Notes: generated by a model not told the origin, from the sequence alone. A DNA stretch of 64,000 bases from Phragmites australis (GCF_958298935.1 NC_084927.1:11002001-11066000); one strand, 5' to 3'; shown: positions 1-10,644, counted from the stretch's first letter. Numbers and translations: made by a program.

Positions 1-300
1 CTCCGTCAGCACCTTTGCGATCTTCGACACTTGCTGCTACATCTTTGCCGCCTTCTTCTGCTCACACGTCATGTACTGCAGCCGTGCGAGGTAGTCCAGT
101 GGTTCCGCCAGGGTTGACTCAGCTCTGATGCTAGTTGTTACTATCTCGCAAGATCAATAGGTCCGATGATGCTTGATATTACAGACCAACAGGTAGTTGG
201 AGAGTTAGAGGGGTTTTAGGAAGAAGAACATGGTCAGGGTTCTAGAGTTCTGATCTTCCGTGCCCCTCTCTCTCGCTCATCACGCAGTACATATCAAGCA
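1..300 (-). mobile_element. possible LTR-retrotransposon 5' end (LTR edge, PBS, start of gag), partial
   Basis: On the minus strand, sequence just left of position 136 reads TAGCATCAGAGC, which resembles the initiator-Met tRNA primer site TGGTATCAGAGC. To its right the + strand starts TGTTACTATCTC, a possible LTR edge beginning with TG. Further along the minus strand (131 to 1) there is a Gln/Lys-rich reading frame with one stop that looks like the start of a gag protein. The far LTR border cannot be fixed, because the second copy lies outside the window; 300 is a guess. It could also be unrelated host sequence. Confidence 0.3.
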
Positions 301-457
301 CACAGGTTGTCCCTCACTGGGTCCAGCTGGACGACGGGTATAGGGGTTGGGCCTTCGAGCCTGGTCACTGGTCCGTTGAGTGTTAGCCTTGTTTCCTTTC
401 TTGTCTTGTGGCCTAGTGGTCTTCCCTCCCACGCTATCATCCTACACACTGGTGCCC

Positions 458-628
458 ATGGCCATGCCTCCTCCAGAAGGTGAGCACTACTCTGTTGGGC
501 ACCGTATCTAGCCACCTATGGCGCCGGGTGGTAGCCCCGTCTGGAACTCCAGCACACGTACGGACGTAGTCTCCTCGATGAAGGTCAGATCGGCGGATGG
601 CGCCCCTTGTGATCATGTTGGCCACGGT
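458..628 (+). pseudogene. L1 LINE ORF1, 5' part (outer host of the nest)
   Basis: A reading frame opens with ATG at 458 (a second ATG at 464), followed by MAMPPPEGEHYSVGHR and one TAG stop. It runs to the CACTA-1 insertion point at 628. When one copy of the GGT target duplication is removed, the frame continues without a shift at 8708 as GLNDCVHRHP. ORF1 proteins of plant L1 elements bind RNA and often carry DUF4283 and a zinc knuckle; the DUF4283-like part lies in the third segment. The family assignment comes from that downstream segment and from ORF2. The 5' UTR of the LINE must lie left of 458 but its border is not visible. Confidence 0.55.
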
Positions 629-725
629 CACTACTACAAAACGATACTGTACAGGCGGGTGGAAAAGTCTTTTCACAGGCGTTAAGGCCGATTTCCACAG
701 GCGCAAAAGTGACCGCCTGTGGAAA
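629..725. repeat. CACTA-1 left TIR and subterminal repeats
   Basis: The TIR (629-641) is followed by several short copies of the subterminal motif in both orientations, for example TTTTCACAGGCG and ACCGCCTGTGGAAA. In En/Spm such subterminal copies are the binding sites of the element's second protein (TNPA). The same motif is found at 8470-8665 and in CACTA-2. Confidence 0.85.
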
Positions 726-755
726 TGGATTTATTAAAGGGTAATTTTTCTTCGC

Positions 756-1660
756 AAGTTGCTCTGGTGTAATTTTTCTGTATTTATTAAAGGGTACCAG
801 ATTCTTCTTCACGAATTCCTTGTTGAGCTCACTCTTCCAACCCCTGAGACTTTTTCCCATAGTTTTCAATGCATTCTGTTTGGCTGCTTCCTCTGTTCCC
901 GAGGGGAATCGGATGGTTCTCTGCAATGTTGCCCATAGAAAATCCTTCGTCTCATCCGACACCAATCGTCAATCAGTTACAGTGATTGGGACGTACTCCT
1001 TGACAAGAAATCCGCAACCGTTGCGGAATTTGGTGCAGGCCTCACGAGGTGCAATAGGCTCCCCTTCAACTCCGACCTGTGTTATTGTAAAAATGCCGGA
1101 CGACAACTTGTTCCTGCTACGCTCGCCCCTTCTTCGTTTCAGCGTCGGCCCAGAGGGACCCGCAGTTTCGGGCACAGATGTAGCGGTGGGTTGTGGCGCA
1201 GATAATCGACGTGAAGATCTTGGCACCCTCACCCTCTAGAGAGAAAATAAATGAGAGTTGACATCAACAGAAGATATTCCTCCATTTAACAAGTATGAAA
1301 TGCATTGACTCAACTAAATACCTCTTCGGCGGGATCGTACTCGTTGTCACTTTCCTGACGACGGATCTCCCGCTCGCACGGAACAGGGCTCGGGCTGTGA
1401 TACAAGCCCGAGCTTTTGCTGCTGTCGGAGGAGGATGGTTGGTGTGGGCTTGGATCCCTATCCGATCTCTGTGCCGGGGAGGCCTCTATTGCGAGCGTCC
1501 TCTATGCCGGGGAGACCTCTGTTGCAACATCCGACATCCTGGTTGCTTCTGGTTTCTTCGGGGTTACTGTCCTCTTCTGCCCCATAGTACTGAATCGACC
1601 GTTGGATTATAGTTGTCCAGAAAAAGCTAACAAGTATGCTAGTACGAAAAAAAAGGGGAA
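756..1660 (-). pseudogene. CACTA-1 second ORF, Transposase_24-like (Ptta/En/Spm), broken
   Basis: The minus-strand frame 1232-969 ends at a TGA (969-971) in the context VPITVTD, and the same frame continues as RLVSDETKDFLWATLQ. Then comes SLRGWKSELNKEFVKKNLVP, a typical core of grass CACTA second-ORF proteins. An N-terminal part rich in Ser and Asp can be followed back towards 1640. In En/Spm the second product binds subterminal repeats and helps transposition. The C-terminal part found in CACTA-2 (14.4 kb and below) is missing here: the frame passes into the left terminal region at about 755. Exon borders are not resolved. Confidence 0.7.
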
Positions 1661-1679
1661 TTTAGTAGTAGTGTAAAAT

Positions 1680-3056
1680 GCAAAATGGAGTATCATAGAA
1701 CACAAGAAAAGCATAGAAATTAGAGAGCAGAGAATGAAAACATTGGACAGCACATGGAAGATGGATATATAATACTGTGTGGGGTTGATGTCTTGGCCTT
1801 TCGTGGCTACATGTATAGATGTTGTATGCTCATCATGATGCTTCACGCAAAGGAGACGGAAATCACTGCCAATTCCTTGGATCCCAAAGCCATGCATGAT
1901 TGACCACTCTCTCCAGCTACCACTTGAGCTACATATGCATGTATTACCTATACGTGCTCATATAAATAATATATATACCTGATATAGTACGTAGCTACCT
2001 AGATACCCAGTCTCCCATGATCGGTATAGTGGCTAGCGAGAGATCCAAGAGCTGCTGGAAGCACTCACTTTGACGCGCAGCAGAAGAACGTATAATGCAA
2101 TCATCTCTTGTCTCTGCTTTCTTCCTTCATATGATCGCATGAAAAGAGGTGCTGATCAAAAGAGAAAGGGAAAGGGAGGAGAGAGATACGTAGAGGCGGT
2201 CTTTCTTCTCAAAAGCCGCTAGCAAAAGCCCTCTGCGACGTTCAAACAAATCCGATCAACCGATTATTTTGATCGATAAACATGCATGAACATGATGACC
2301 GGCCGACCTTAGTGTACGTATGATCACCTATGTATATATAGTAATACTAGCTAGCTAGTTAATCATAAAATATTTGCAAGCTCATGCGCATGCACAATAT
2401 ATAACAACGTACATGTAAGAAAATGGACCTACATGTCGGCTAAATTACAGATCAAATACTTCATTCATGATCACGGATTATTGGAGGGAGCAAGCTGGGA
2501 TATTTATATATGCATGATGAAAAGAGGTATGTTCCTCCTTTCGAAAAAAAGAGGTATGTTCCAAGTTACCAATCTTGCTATCTATATCATGCATGTTCGT
2601 AACTAGCTGGGATGCATGCATGATTTCAAAGAAAGCAACAAGCTGGTCTAATAAGTATGTTTCTCACATGCATGGTATAGCCTCGCTCTCGATCAGCTTT
2701 GTTTCTTTATCCTTTCTAACAATGTAGCAAGTTGAAGCTCCTATCCTTTTATATATCTCAATTTGTTGCCCCATATGAGAGTTCAGAGTCAGTATAATCG
2801 TATTAATTTGCCACGCACTGATTAGTACAATGGGTTGACCTCCCAATTAGAAGATAAGGCAGCGATTACTAATGTAGTACATGCTCACACACAATTTGTA
2901 TTTAAATTCAGTGAGATAGCCATGCATGGATGTGTGCTAGTTCTTCAATGATGGCAATGCAGATATTAATCCAATCATACATTGAAGTTTTTTAACTTTT
3001 CATACAATTGTATCAAAATTTTGGATGTGTAAGCATTATTTAAAAAAAATCAGAAA
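1680..3056. other. AT-rich interior of CACTA-1, no gene recognised
   Basis: This stretch between the second ORF and the NLR fragment is AT-rich, with many TATATA and GCATGC runs and no recognisable coding signal. A 60-codon minus-strand frame at 2664-2846 matches nothing I know. It may be intron or leader sequence of the second ORF, or non-coding sequence captured together with the NLR fragment. Confidence 0.4.
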
Positions 3057-3059
3057 ATG

Positions 3060-3690
3060 AATACATGTCTTCTAAAATCGAGATCAGTAATCAGCAGTAA
3101 ACATGAACTTGCGTTCTTCTTAGTTGAGCACTCAAGGACAGAGGTTAATTTTGTGAACACCTTGAGCTGCAATGCCTACTCTAGCAATACTTATGAGTTT
3201 GCTCATAAAGATGGCATAAAGATTGCATGCATTTCTTCCAAGCATGTGTGTTTGGTGACCAACAAACATGGGAAGGTCGTCCTGAAAACTGTAGGTACAT
3301 TACTAACAAACCAACTGTAAAGAATGGGAACTTCAAACAAACGATGATGACATTATGCCGGCCTTGAAGCTTAGCTTTAACTATCTTCCTTTCGATATGC
3401 AACAATGCTTCTCTTATTGTGCTTTATTTCCTGAAGATTATGGATTTGATAGCAAAGAGCTAATTTACAAACATGGATAGGTCTAGGGTTACTAGATACC
3501 AGGGATCAAAACAAGATAACTGAAGATACTAGGTCTAGCGGTAAATGTTTCATCATATGAATGCCTTGTCATACATGGTTCTAACATGAGGTCATTACAA
3601 ATTCCTGCATCTATACGCCATTTGTCTATCATTATTGATAATGAAGATGTCAAGGATAGAGTAACAATGGAACAGCATAACAATTGGCAT
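3060..3690 (+). pseudogene. captured NLR (NB-ARC/LRR) resistance-gene fragment
   Basis: Three frames joined by frameshifts read like one NLR. The first (to 3320) ends GKVVLKTVGTLL, like the ARC1 motif KTVGRLL. The second (3316-3480) contains ALKLSFNYLPFDMQQCF, the RNBS-D region SYCALFPEDYGF and KELIYKHG. A one-base shift then gives WIGLGLLDTRDQNK. The last (3586-3690) contains IPASIRHLSIIIDNEDVKDR, which in grass NLRs lies between the NB-ARC and the LRRs. The P-loop and most of the LRR are absent, and part of the domain after WIGLGLL is deleted. The fragment lies antisense to the CACTA genes. CACTA elements are known to pick up host gene pieces. Confidence 0.8.
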
Positions 3691-3890
3691 CACAGAGAAG
3701 GGGGGGGGGGGAACCCGGCCGGCCGGAGAACCGACTACGACGGCGCGGCTGGGAGGGGGAACAGGAGGTACGCAACCGACTATGACAGCGCTGCACCACG
3801 GCTCGATGGCCGGCATCACAGAGAAGGGGGGGGGGTGACACACGGCCGGCCGGAGAACCGACTACGACGGCTCGGCCGGGAGGGGGACAT
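3686..3890. repeat. 126-bp direct duplication with poly-G tracts
   Basis: GGCATCACAGAGAAGGGG begins at 3686 and again at 3812. Both copies go on through a G-run and a CCGGCCGGCCGGAGAACCG block. The first copy is complete and the second truncated. The G-runs (about 13 and 9) are prone to slippage and sequencing error. Confidence 0.7.
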
Positions 3891-3904
3891 GGAAGTACTC
3901 ACCG

Positions 3905-4065
3905 GCGGCGGCGGCTCCTCCTCGGCGCTGTGGACCTCGGCGGCGGAGGCGACGGTTCCACCTCGGCGCTGTCGTACTCGGCGGCAGCGGCGGCGGTGAC
4001 GGCTCCTCCTCGGCGTTGTGGACCTCGGCGGCGGCGGTGACGGCTCCTCCTCGGCACAGTCGGCC
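3905..4065. repeat. GC-rich minisatellite, about 45-bp unit
   Basis: The block GGCTCCTCCTCGGCG recurs at about 3913, 4001 and 4041, with a diverged copy near 3957, separated by GGCGGCGG runs. All frames stay open across it, which gives spurious Arg/Pro-rich ORFs on the minus strand. Confidence 0.65.
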
Positions 4066-4184
4066 CTCCACCGGTGGCGGCAGCAGCGGAAACAGAGAGC
4101 GCGGTAGAGGGGCGGAAGAACAGCCTGACGGCGAGGTCGAGGTTTTCTGAAAGCACTAGGGTTTTCGGGGCCGCGCGCAGTTAT

Positions 4185-4290
4185 ATAAGTAGGAACGATT
4201 TCCATAGGCGGTTGACTTAAGAAACCGCCTGTGGAAATCATTTTCACAGGCGGTTCCTTCGGTGAACCGCCTGTGGAAACCTGTTGAATG
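4185..4290. repeat. internal CACTA subterminal-type repeat block
   Basis: Four alternating copies of the CACTA-1 subterminal motif occur here (TTCCATAGGCGG, AACCGCCTGTGGAAA, TTTTCACAGGCGG, and again ACCGCCTGTGGAAA), with a TATATAAG just to the left. The arrangement is like the right terminal region at 8470-8600, but it lies 4.4 kb inside the element and no TIR is next to it. It suggests a nested or chimeric CACTA. Confidence 0.7.
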
Positions 4291-4309
4291 TTTTTTTTGC
4301 TAGTTTGGG

Positions 4310-4410
4310 AAATACTATTATTACATATTAAAGCATCTTAAATATTTTATTACGTACTAAAGCATCTTAAATAATCTATTACATATTGAAGCATCTTAAA
4401 TGCATAAAAG
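4310..4410. repeat. 31-bp unit repeated three times
   Basis: TATTACATATTAAAGCATCT and close variants occur at about 4317, 4349 and 4378. They lie just past the stop codon of TNP2 on the minus strand, so they are probably in its 3' UTR. Confidence 0.6.
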
Positions 4411-4496
4411 TCCATAATACAAATTAAAGCTTATCCTAATTGTATACAAATTTCAGGGTTCTATCACATTAGAAAAATAATTCGCAGAACATTGCA

Positions 4497-7400
4497 CTAT
4501 TTGCCTTGAACTGTTTTCCCTACACCATCCAGACGCATGTACGGCATCGCAGATCGATCGAGGGTTGCTTCTACAAGTTTGATCTTTTCTGGATCTCCAA
4601 AAGGCAGCACGTCATCGAACTGATTGTGTTCTTCTGCATCCTCCACATTCTCGACTCCGACAATTCTTTGTTTTCCGGCAACAACTACGTGCTTCTTTTC
4701 ATTTGCGGGGTCAATTATATAGAAAACTTGTGCGACGTGCTCAGCGAGTACCCACGGGTCATCTTTGTGGCCTACAATGCTGAGGTCGACAATTGTGAAG
4801 CCGTAGTTGTCCACCGCCACGCCATTTGGGTGTTTGACCCATTTGCGCCGAAAGACGGGAATCTGCAGATTCACTCCATAGTCGAGTTCCCAGATTTCTT
4901 CTACGAACCCATAGTAGGTGACCTTTTCCCTTGTTGTGTCATAGGCTTCTGTTCGAACTCCGCTGTTTTGGGTCGTGCTCTTCTTGTCTTTTGCTTTGGT
5001 ATAAAACGTGTACCCATTAATGTCATACGCTTGCCATGACGTAACTAAACTTGATGGGCCACATGCCAATATTTTAACATTTTTTTTATCTAGAGATTCA
5101 CCGTCCGGAAGGTTTTGGTTCTTGAACCATGTGGTGAAGCGCCGCTTGTGCTCTTTCAAGATCCAATCATACGAGCGGCCTTGATTTTTTGTGTACAGCT
5201 CATTTAGGTGTTGCTCGACGTACGGCGCCACTAACTAGATCTGCTGCAATATGATGAAATGTGCTTCTTTCACTGCTTTGTAATCATGATCGATGAATCT
5301 TTTCTTTCCTTTGGTCCCTCTCCCAGACAACCTCCCCTCATGTCGAGATACAGGTACACCAATGGGATTAGAATCTTTTATGTAATTGATGCAATACTCA
5401 ACGGCTTCCTCGGTACTGTAGCCCTCGATCATTGAACCCTCTGGGTGAGCACGATTCCGTACATAGCCCTTCAGAATGCCCATGTACCGCTCAAACGCAT
5501 ACATCTGATGTAAGAATACAGGGCCCAGCGCAATTATCTCATTCACGATGTGAACCAAGAGGTGTACAATGATATCGAAAAAGGATGGAGGGAAGCACAT
5601 CTCAAGTTGGCACAAAGTCTCTAACAATGAACTATGTGGAGCACCCAGTTTTTTAGCATCGATCACCTTCTGAACAATTGCGTTGAAGAAGTGACACAAC
5701 CGTGTGATGACCACCTTCATGTATCTCGGCTTGATACCCCTTATTGCAATAGGGAGCATCTGCGTCATCATCACATGACAATCGTGAGACTTCATGCCGA
5801 TTAGCTTCAAATCTTTCATCGAGACTAGGTTCTTAATGTTGGATGAGTAGTCAGTCGGGACTCTCACCCCACGTAAGCATTTGCACAGTGCCTTTTTCTC
5901 CTCAGGTGTCAGAGAGTAGCTAGCCGGCAGAAGATAATGTTTCCCATTTGGTCTGTCTTCAGGGTGTAGCTCTGGCCTAATTTCAAAATGCACCAAGTCC
6001 TTACGTGACTTGATTCCATCCTTTGTCTTGCCTGGTATGTCTAGTAAGAGGCCAATGATGCTATCACACACATTCTTCTTAACGTGCATCACATCGATGC
6101 TGTGACGGACGTCCAAGTCCTTCCAGTAGGGCAAATACTTAAAGAAAATTGGCATCTTCTTCCATAGCGTGCTGGTCGACGTCTCACTTTTCTTCTTCTT
6201 TCTACCCTTCGGTGTCTTCCCAAAAACAACCTTGATGCTATTGACCATTTCAAACACTCGTGCCCCGCTGTGAGGTTTCGGGCCAGTATCTTCCTCAACC
6301 GTGTTGTCAAAATGTTTCTTCATATTGCGGTATCTGTGAGTTCTGAGTAAGAACCGTCGGTGGCGGATGTACACTACCTTCTGTGAGTACGGAAGGTACA
6401 CAGATGCGGTTTCATCCAAGCACACTGCACATCCTTGCTTCCCTTTAACCTGTCCAGATAGGTTAAAAATGGCGGGATAATCATTGATGGTAACAAAAAT
6501 CATTGCTTTCAGCGTGAAGTACTGTCGTCGGAATTCATCCCATACCCGGACCCCCTCGTTCCACAGTTTCGCCATATCTTCCATCAATGGTTCCAGAAAT
6601 ACATCTATATCGTTGCCTGGTTGTTTCGGTCCTTGGATAACAGTGGACAGCATAAGGTACTTCCGCTTCATGCATAGCCATGGAGGAAGGTTGTAGATGG
6701 CAAGGACCACTGGCCAAGTGCTATGTGAGGTGCGCATGTCACCGAAAGGATTCATTCCGTCCGTACTCAACGCGAACCTTACATTCCTTGGTTCTTCAGC
6801 GAACTCTGGATACATGGCATCGAACTTTCTCCATTGCCTAGCATCTGCGGGGTGTCGAAGCTTAGTTCCATCCTTCTTGCGCTTATCGAAATGCCAACGC
6901 ATCAGTTCAGAGTCCCTAGGGTTCGAGTACAGGCGCTGCAAGCGGGGTATCACTGGTAGGTACCACATCACCATCGCAGGACTTCTTCTCTTCTTCTCCG
7001 CATTGGAAGAAGTGTCTTCTTCGTCACGACCAGCATTACTTTTCTTCTTCTTCGTGTTGGCGGAAGCAACTTCGTCCTCGCAATCATCATTCCTCTTGTA
7101 CCGACTCGCATTGCACACTGGACATCTATCCAAGGTTTCGTACTCTTTACGGTAGAGGATACAATGGTTCAGACATGCGTGTATCTTTTGCACATCCAAT
7201 GACAACGGGCAGATAAGCTTCTTCGCCAGATAAGTGGTGGTGGGCAAGGAGTTAGGCTTTGGAAGCATGTTTGCCAAGAGACTCAACAGATCCGAGAAAC
7301 TCTTGTCAGACCATCCATTGCTGGACTTCAACCTTAGAAGTTCATGTACCGAATGCAACACCGTGAACTCCTTATCACAGCCCTTCGATTCCTCATACAA

Positions 7401-7871
7401 AAGTTCGTTCGATGCCTTTTTTAATGCCTCGAAATTATCTAAACCTCTCGTGTCCCTTAAAACATGCGGTTCAGCGTGGCGCAACATTTCCTCCAGATCA
7501 AAGTCAGCATCATCATCCAGATCAACATCGGGTTCATCATCCATCAAAAAATCATTGTCGGCTCCGACTGCTCCCTCATCATCACCATCTACTTGATCAG
7601 CAGCGATGTCCTGGTTTGATTTGCTTGTACGTTGTTCGCCGTGATTGGACCAACATTTGTAATTCTCAACAAAACCTCTCAAGATCAAGTGCGATTTGAT
7701 TACACTTGATTTGTCCCATAATTTCTGGTTCTTGCAGTCAGAACATGGACAGTACATTTCCTTTGTCTTCTTAATTAAAGCGTCCTTCTCTACGGCTTCA
7801 ATAAAAACATAAAGTCCTTTGATGTATATTTCTCCATGTCTTGGCGCATCATACATCCATGCTCTGTCCAT
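4497..7871 (-). pseudogene. TNP2: TNP2-like CACTA transposase, complete except for one in-frame stop
   Basis: This is the transposase that would bind and cut CACTA ends. The likely start is the ATG at 7871 (MDRAWMYDAPRHGE); a further ATG 10 codons upstream is less likely by comparison with CACTA-2. In order: an N-terminal zinc-binding Transpos_assoc domain (residues about 1-75, CPCSDCKNQKLW), a Glu/Asp-rich linker, the Transposase_21 core with LSTDGMNPFGDMRTSHSTWP, DIDVFLEPLMEDMAKLWNEG and GKQGCAVCLDET, a DUF4218-like part, and a DUF4216-like C-terminus. The frame is open for 878 codons, then has one TAG (5235-5237), then stays open to 4497. There are no other breaks. A stop suppressed or gained recently is possible. 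Confidence 0.88.
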
Positions 7872-7879
7872 CTTTAACT

Positions 7880-8470
7880 TCAACCACAAAATTACATACA
7901 TTAATTAAATAATAATTTATTTGAAAATCAGAATTAAAAAGATTATTATGATTATAATATGTCTACGTAATTGAATTTACATTAACGTAAATTTATGACT
8001 CAAAATAATGTGAATTCATTACTCTCTCTCTCTCTCCCTCTCCCTCTCCCCTAGATCTAGATCTAGATCTAGAGAAAATATCCTCATTCATGCATGATGA
8101 AACCTCCTAAGGCTAAACATCACATTCTAGCTACAATTTTAAAATATAATACTAGAATCATGTGAATCTACACAATTAAATCAATATTGCAACAAATTTG
8201 AGCTAATTTGATGATCAAAATAGCAAGAACCATGAGCATCTCTAGATCACATTGAAACTCTAATTTAGCCTTAAATCTAAATTTAAACTTCAAAAAAATG
8301 CAAGCTAGGGATGAGATATACATACCTTATTTGGCTCCTCCAAGGAAATCAAAAACAAAACCTCCCCGCCCCCCCTTATTTTCCAAATCGACCGCCACAG
8401 TAAATGCTTACTGTTTCGAATAGTAAGTCTGTCTGAATGGAGCTGGCCGAGAAGAAGCAGTATTTATGGA
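7880..8470. other. 5' leader region of the CACTA-1 transposase gene
   Basis: This is AT-rich DNA between the TNP2 start and the right subterminal repeats, presumably 5' UTR with introns plus promoter. Homologous sequence is present at 20180-20560 in CACTA-2. No coding signal was seen. Confidence 0.55.
8021..8078. repeat. CT microsatellite followed by a CTAGAT hexamer repeat
   Basis: A CT-rich run (CTCTCTCTCTCTC then CCCTCTCCCTCT) is followed by about four copies of CTAGAT. CACTA-2 has a shorter, impure form at 20350-20382. Confidence 0.8.
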
Positions 8471-8704
8471 GTATTTTCACAGGCGGTCGACTTAATAAAC
8501 CGCCTGTGAAAAGTAATTTCCACAAGCGGATCCTTACGTGGACCGCCTGTGGAAATGGATCTCATTTCCACAGGTAGTCCAATTACTTTTCACAGGCGGT
8601 CCTCGGTCGCACGGGGCCGCAGCCACTTTCTCAAGCAGTTTTTCCTACGAACCGCCTGTACAAATCAATCCTAGGTGTCTCGGAAAATAGATTTTGTAGT
8701 AGTG
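8470..8704. repeat. CACTA-1 right subterminal repeats and TIR
   Basis: At least seven copies of the motif TTTCACAGGCGG or its complement CCGCCTGTGGAAA alternate in orientation. They are followed by the TIR (8692-8704) and the TSD GGT. Confidence 0.88.
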
Positions 8705-8707
8705 GGT

Positions 8708-8884
8708 GGTCTGAATGATTGTGTACATCGTCACCCACGTAGTCGCTGTTTGTCCTCCTCAGGCACCAGTGCATCAATGCCCCAGCATCCCTTAGGGTCA
8801 GGTCATGGTCAAGGCTTTGATCCTCCCATGTCTTTTGAACCTACGCTGGAGTGCACCGACAACCTCCACGATGAATCTTGTTCA
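8708..8884 (+). pseudogene. L1 LINE ORF1, second segment
   Basis: The frame that was broken at 628 continues here for 59 codons without a stop (GLNDCVHRHPRSRC to NLHDESCS), up to the MITE at 8885. Continuity over an 8-kb insertion is strong evidence that both pieces come from one LINE. Confidence 0.6.
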
Positions 8885-9157
8885 GGGTCTGTTTAGTTGA
8901 GCTGAGGCTCTTCCAAAAGATGCTTATAGAAAAGCATCTTTTGAATTGACTTTTGTTGCAGATGAAATGTATAATATATGTAATATCCCACAGAACATCA
9001 TCTCTCAGAAGCTACAAAAGCTCATCCAAACTAGCTTCTGACTTCTAGTAATAATGACAACTTTTGCTTCTCAGAAGTTATTTCTAAAAGCGGATTATTT
9101 GGTTTAGCTTTCTACTTCTGAGTAGTAAAAGTTAACATAAATTAAACAAATAGGGTC
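8885..9157. mobile_element. MITE, PIF/Tourist-like
   Basis: It starts GGGTCTGTTTAGTT and ends AACAAATAGGGTC, imperfect inverted ends of the type seen in grass Tourist-like MITEs. The flanks TCA and TTA are one base apart from a 3-bp duplication. The interior holds palindromic AAAGATGC/GCATCTTT and many AGAAGC/GCTTCT pairs. It interrupts LINE ORF1, which resumes after it. A hAT origin cannot be excluded. Confidence 0.6.
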
Positions 9158-9720
9158 TTAGTCATCACGATTAATGTGTGTAATTGATCGCTCGGGCAGC
9201 ATTGTGCATGCTAAGGAGCTACGACAGGTGGTCTTCTTGACTATTGTCGGCACCAGACCGTTGGTCTCGCCATAGGAGGTGGTGGATGCCATTGCAGGCT
9301 GGTTCAACCTCAATGTCCACACTCTCTCTATACACCGCTCAAGGCCTGAAGACTTCCTCCTACTTGTTGCCTGACAAGCAGACGACGGAGTTGGTCACCA
9401 ATCGTGGCTAGCTAATTTGCACCCTGCGGTTCTGGCTTCTTCTCAAACTATGGACACAACTGGCTCACGCAACCGGCAGGTCTCTACCTTACAAGATTGA
9501 ATTGACTCTACATGGAATCCTTGCTCACATGTGGGATTTCTTGATGGTAGAACAACTGCTTTGCTCGTTCTACTAGATATAATGCCTACATCCGGCTACA
9601 GAACATCGCTCTGATCTTTCTAAGTTTCGGCTCACCGCATGGACAGCTGACCCAGGGCTGATCCTGTCATACAAGGAACTCCTCATTGTTAAACCCGATT
9701 AATTCAAGGTGGCGGAGGAG
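9158..9720 (+). pseudogene. L1 LINE ORF1, DUF4283-like segment
   Basis: The + strand frame reads VIDRSGSIVHAKELRQ, FLTIVGTRPLVSP and, after one stop, EVVDAIAGWFNLNVHTLSIH and RSRPEDFLLLVA. After a frame change comes LPYKIELTLHGI, then further on FRLTAWTADPGLI. This is the usual order in DUF4283 ORF1 proteins of grass LINEs (RPEDFL, PYKVELSLEGIPAHAW, LTAWTADP). Several stops and shifts make it non-functional. Confidence 0.75.
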
Positions 9721-10079
9721 CCACTAGAAGTGGCGAAGCTAGAACCAAATCCTAGAAGGGGCTAGCTTCTACTTTCTCCTCCCCCACCTCTCCCTCTTCT
9801 TCTTCCAGCTCCTCTTCCTCCCTCCTCCACCCCTTCATTTTAGTGGAGCTGCAACTAGTAGGGGGGCTGGAGCCCCCCAACCCCCCGCTGGATCTGCCGC
9901 TAGCCACTAGTAAAGAAGACATCGGTATTCTCTTGACCTATGAAACACCGATACCATATCTTATAAGGATACGCGATGGATATTCCTTAGATACTTGTGG
10001 GATACATTTAGGATACAGCCTAACCCAGTCTAGCTCAGTCGCATCTCCTAGCCGCATAACCTAATGATGTTGCATTTCC
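9721..10079. other. insert or diverged spacer in LINE ORF1
   Basis: Between the DUF4283 part and the ORF1 C-terminal part lies sequence that does not read as LINE. There is a CT-rich stretch (9770-9840), then GGGGGGCTGGAGCCCCCCAA (9855-9880), a perfect hairpin arm pair. It may be a small insertion, but no clean TIR or TSD was found. Confidence 0.4.
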
Positions 10080-10640
10080 CAGCAATATCTCCCACTCCAG
10101 CCACATCTCTCATGCCTCCCTCTCGCCTGTCGCACACTTTCGGCTCCATTGTATACACCAGGAGGGCTCGTGGACTGGCCCGAGCTGGAAGATCCTAGGC
10201 CATTCCATCAAGTGGGATGGCTGATCCCACTACTCCGTCCACCTTGTTGGCCAGGCTCTCTCAGCTCTTCAAGGCTTTTCTTCCAATGCCTCCTATCCTA
10301 TCTGCAAAAGAAGAACCAAGACGTTGCCTCCTGACTTCATCCCGAGGCGCAACGGGCGAATTGCCAACCAAGTATCTGCCTCTTCTTCTGGTCTACAAGC
10401 CTCTACATAGGTGATGTGTATGACTAGGTTAACAAGAGCACATCAGCAAAGATGTTCAAGACTTATACTCTCGGATCTTCAATAGTTCGATAAGCCGCCA
10501 AGCCGCGCTTACATTTTGGTGCTAGCGGCAATTTTTGGATGGACTGCACCTAAGGAAGCATAGGCAAGGTTGGCGCAGCTTATCGCCACCATTTGAAAAT
10601 CTGGACTGGGATGTATTGTTTGGTCATCATCCTTTGTTTT
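10080..10640 (+). pseudogene. L1 LINE ORF1, C-terminal remnant
   Basis: Broken frames include MADPTTPSTLLARLSQLFKA, FIPRRNGRIANQVSASSSG and LVLAAIFGWTAP, which fit the C-terminal end of the same ORF1 family (a basic IPRRNGRIA-type segment before ORF2). Several frameshifts are present. ORF2 starts directly afterwards. Confidence 0.5.
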
Positions 10641-10644
10641 CATA

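Larger units (their letters stand above)
629..8704 (-). mobile_element. CACTA (En/Spm) DNA transposon, CACTA-1, both ends and TSD present
   Basis: The element starts CACTACTACAAAA (629-641) and ends TTTTGTAGTAGTG (8692-8704), perfect 13-bp inverted ends. It is flanked by the 3-bp duplication GGT (626-628 and 8705-8707), as expected for CACTA. Inside both ends lie inverted copies of a subterminal motif around CCGCCTGTGGAAA. On the minus strand it encodes TNP2 (4497-7871) and the remains of the second ORF (about 756-1660). An NLR gene fragment and GC-rich tandem repeats lie between them. Length is 8076 bp. It sits in LINE ORF1. Perfect ends and TSD with only one stop in TNP2 suggest a fairly recent insertion. 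Confidence 0.93.

Noticed and set aside
1661..1673. TTTAGTAGTAGTG resembles a CACTA right end
   Set aside because: No matching TSD. The homologous place in CACTA-2 (about 15765) is plain interior sequence, so the likeness is chance.
3595..4247. Long overlapping minus-strand ORFs rich in Arg, Pro and Ser
   Set aside because: They come from GC-rich tandem repeats in which all frames are open; no conserved motif.
4506..5039. 177-codon + strand ORF
   Set aside because: Shadow of the TNP2 C-terminal part on the other strand.
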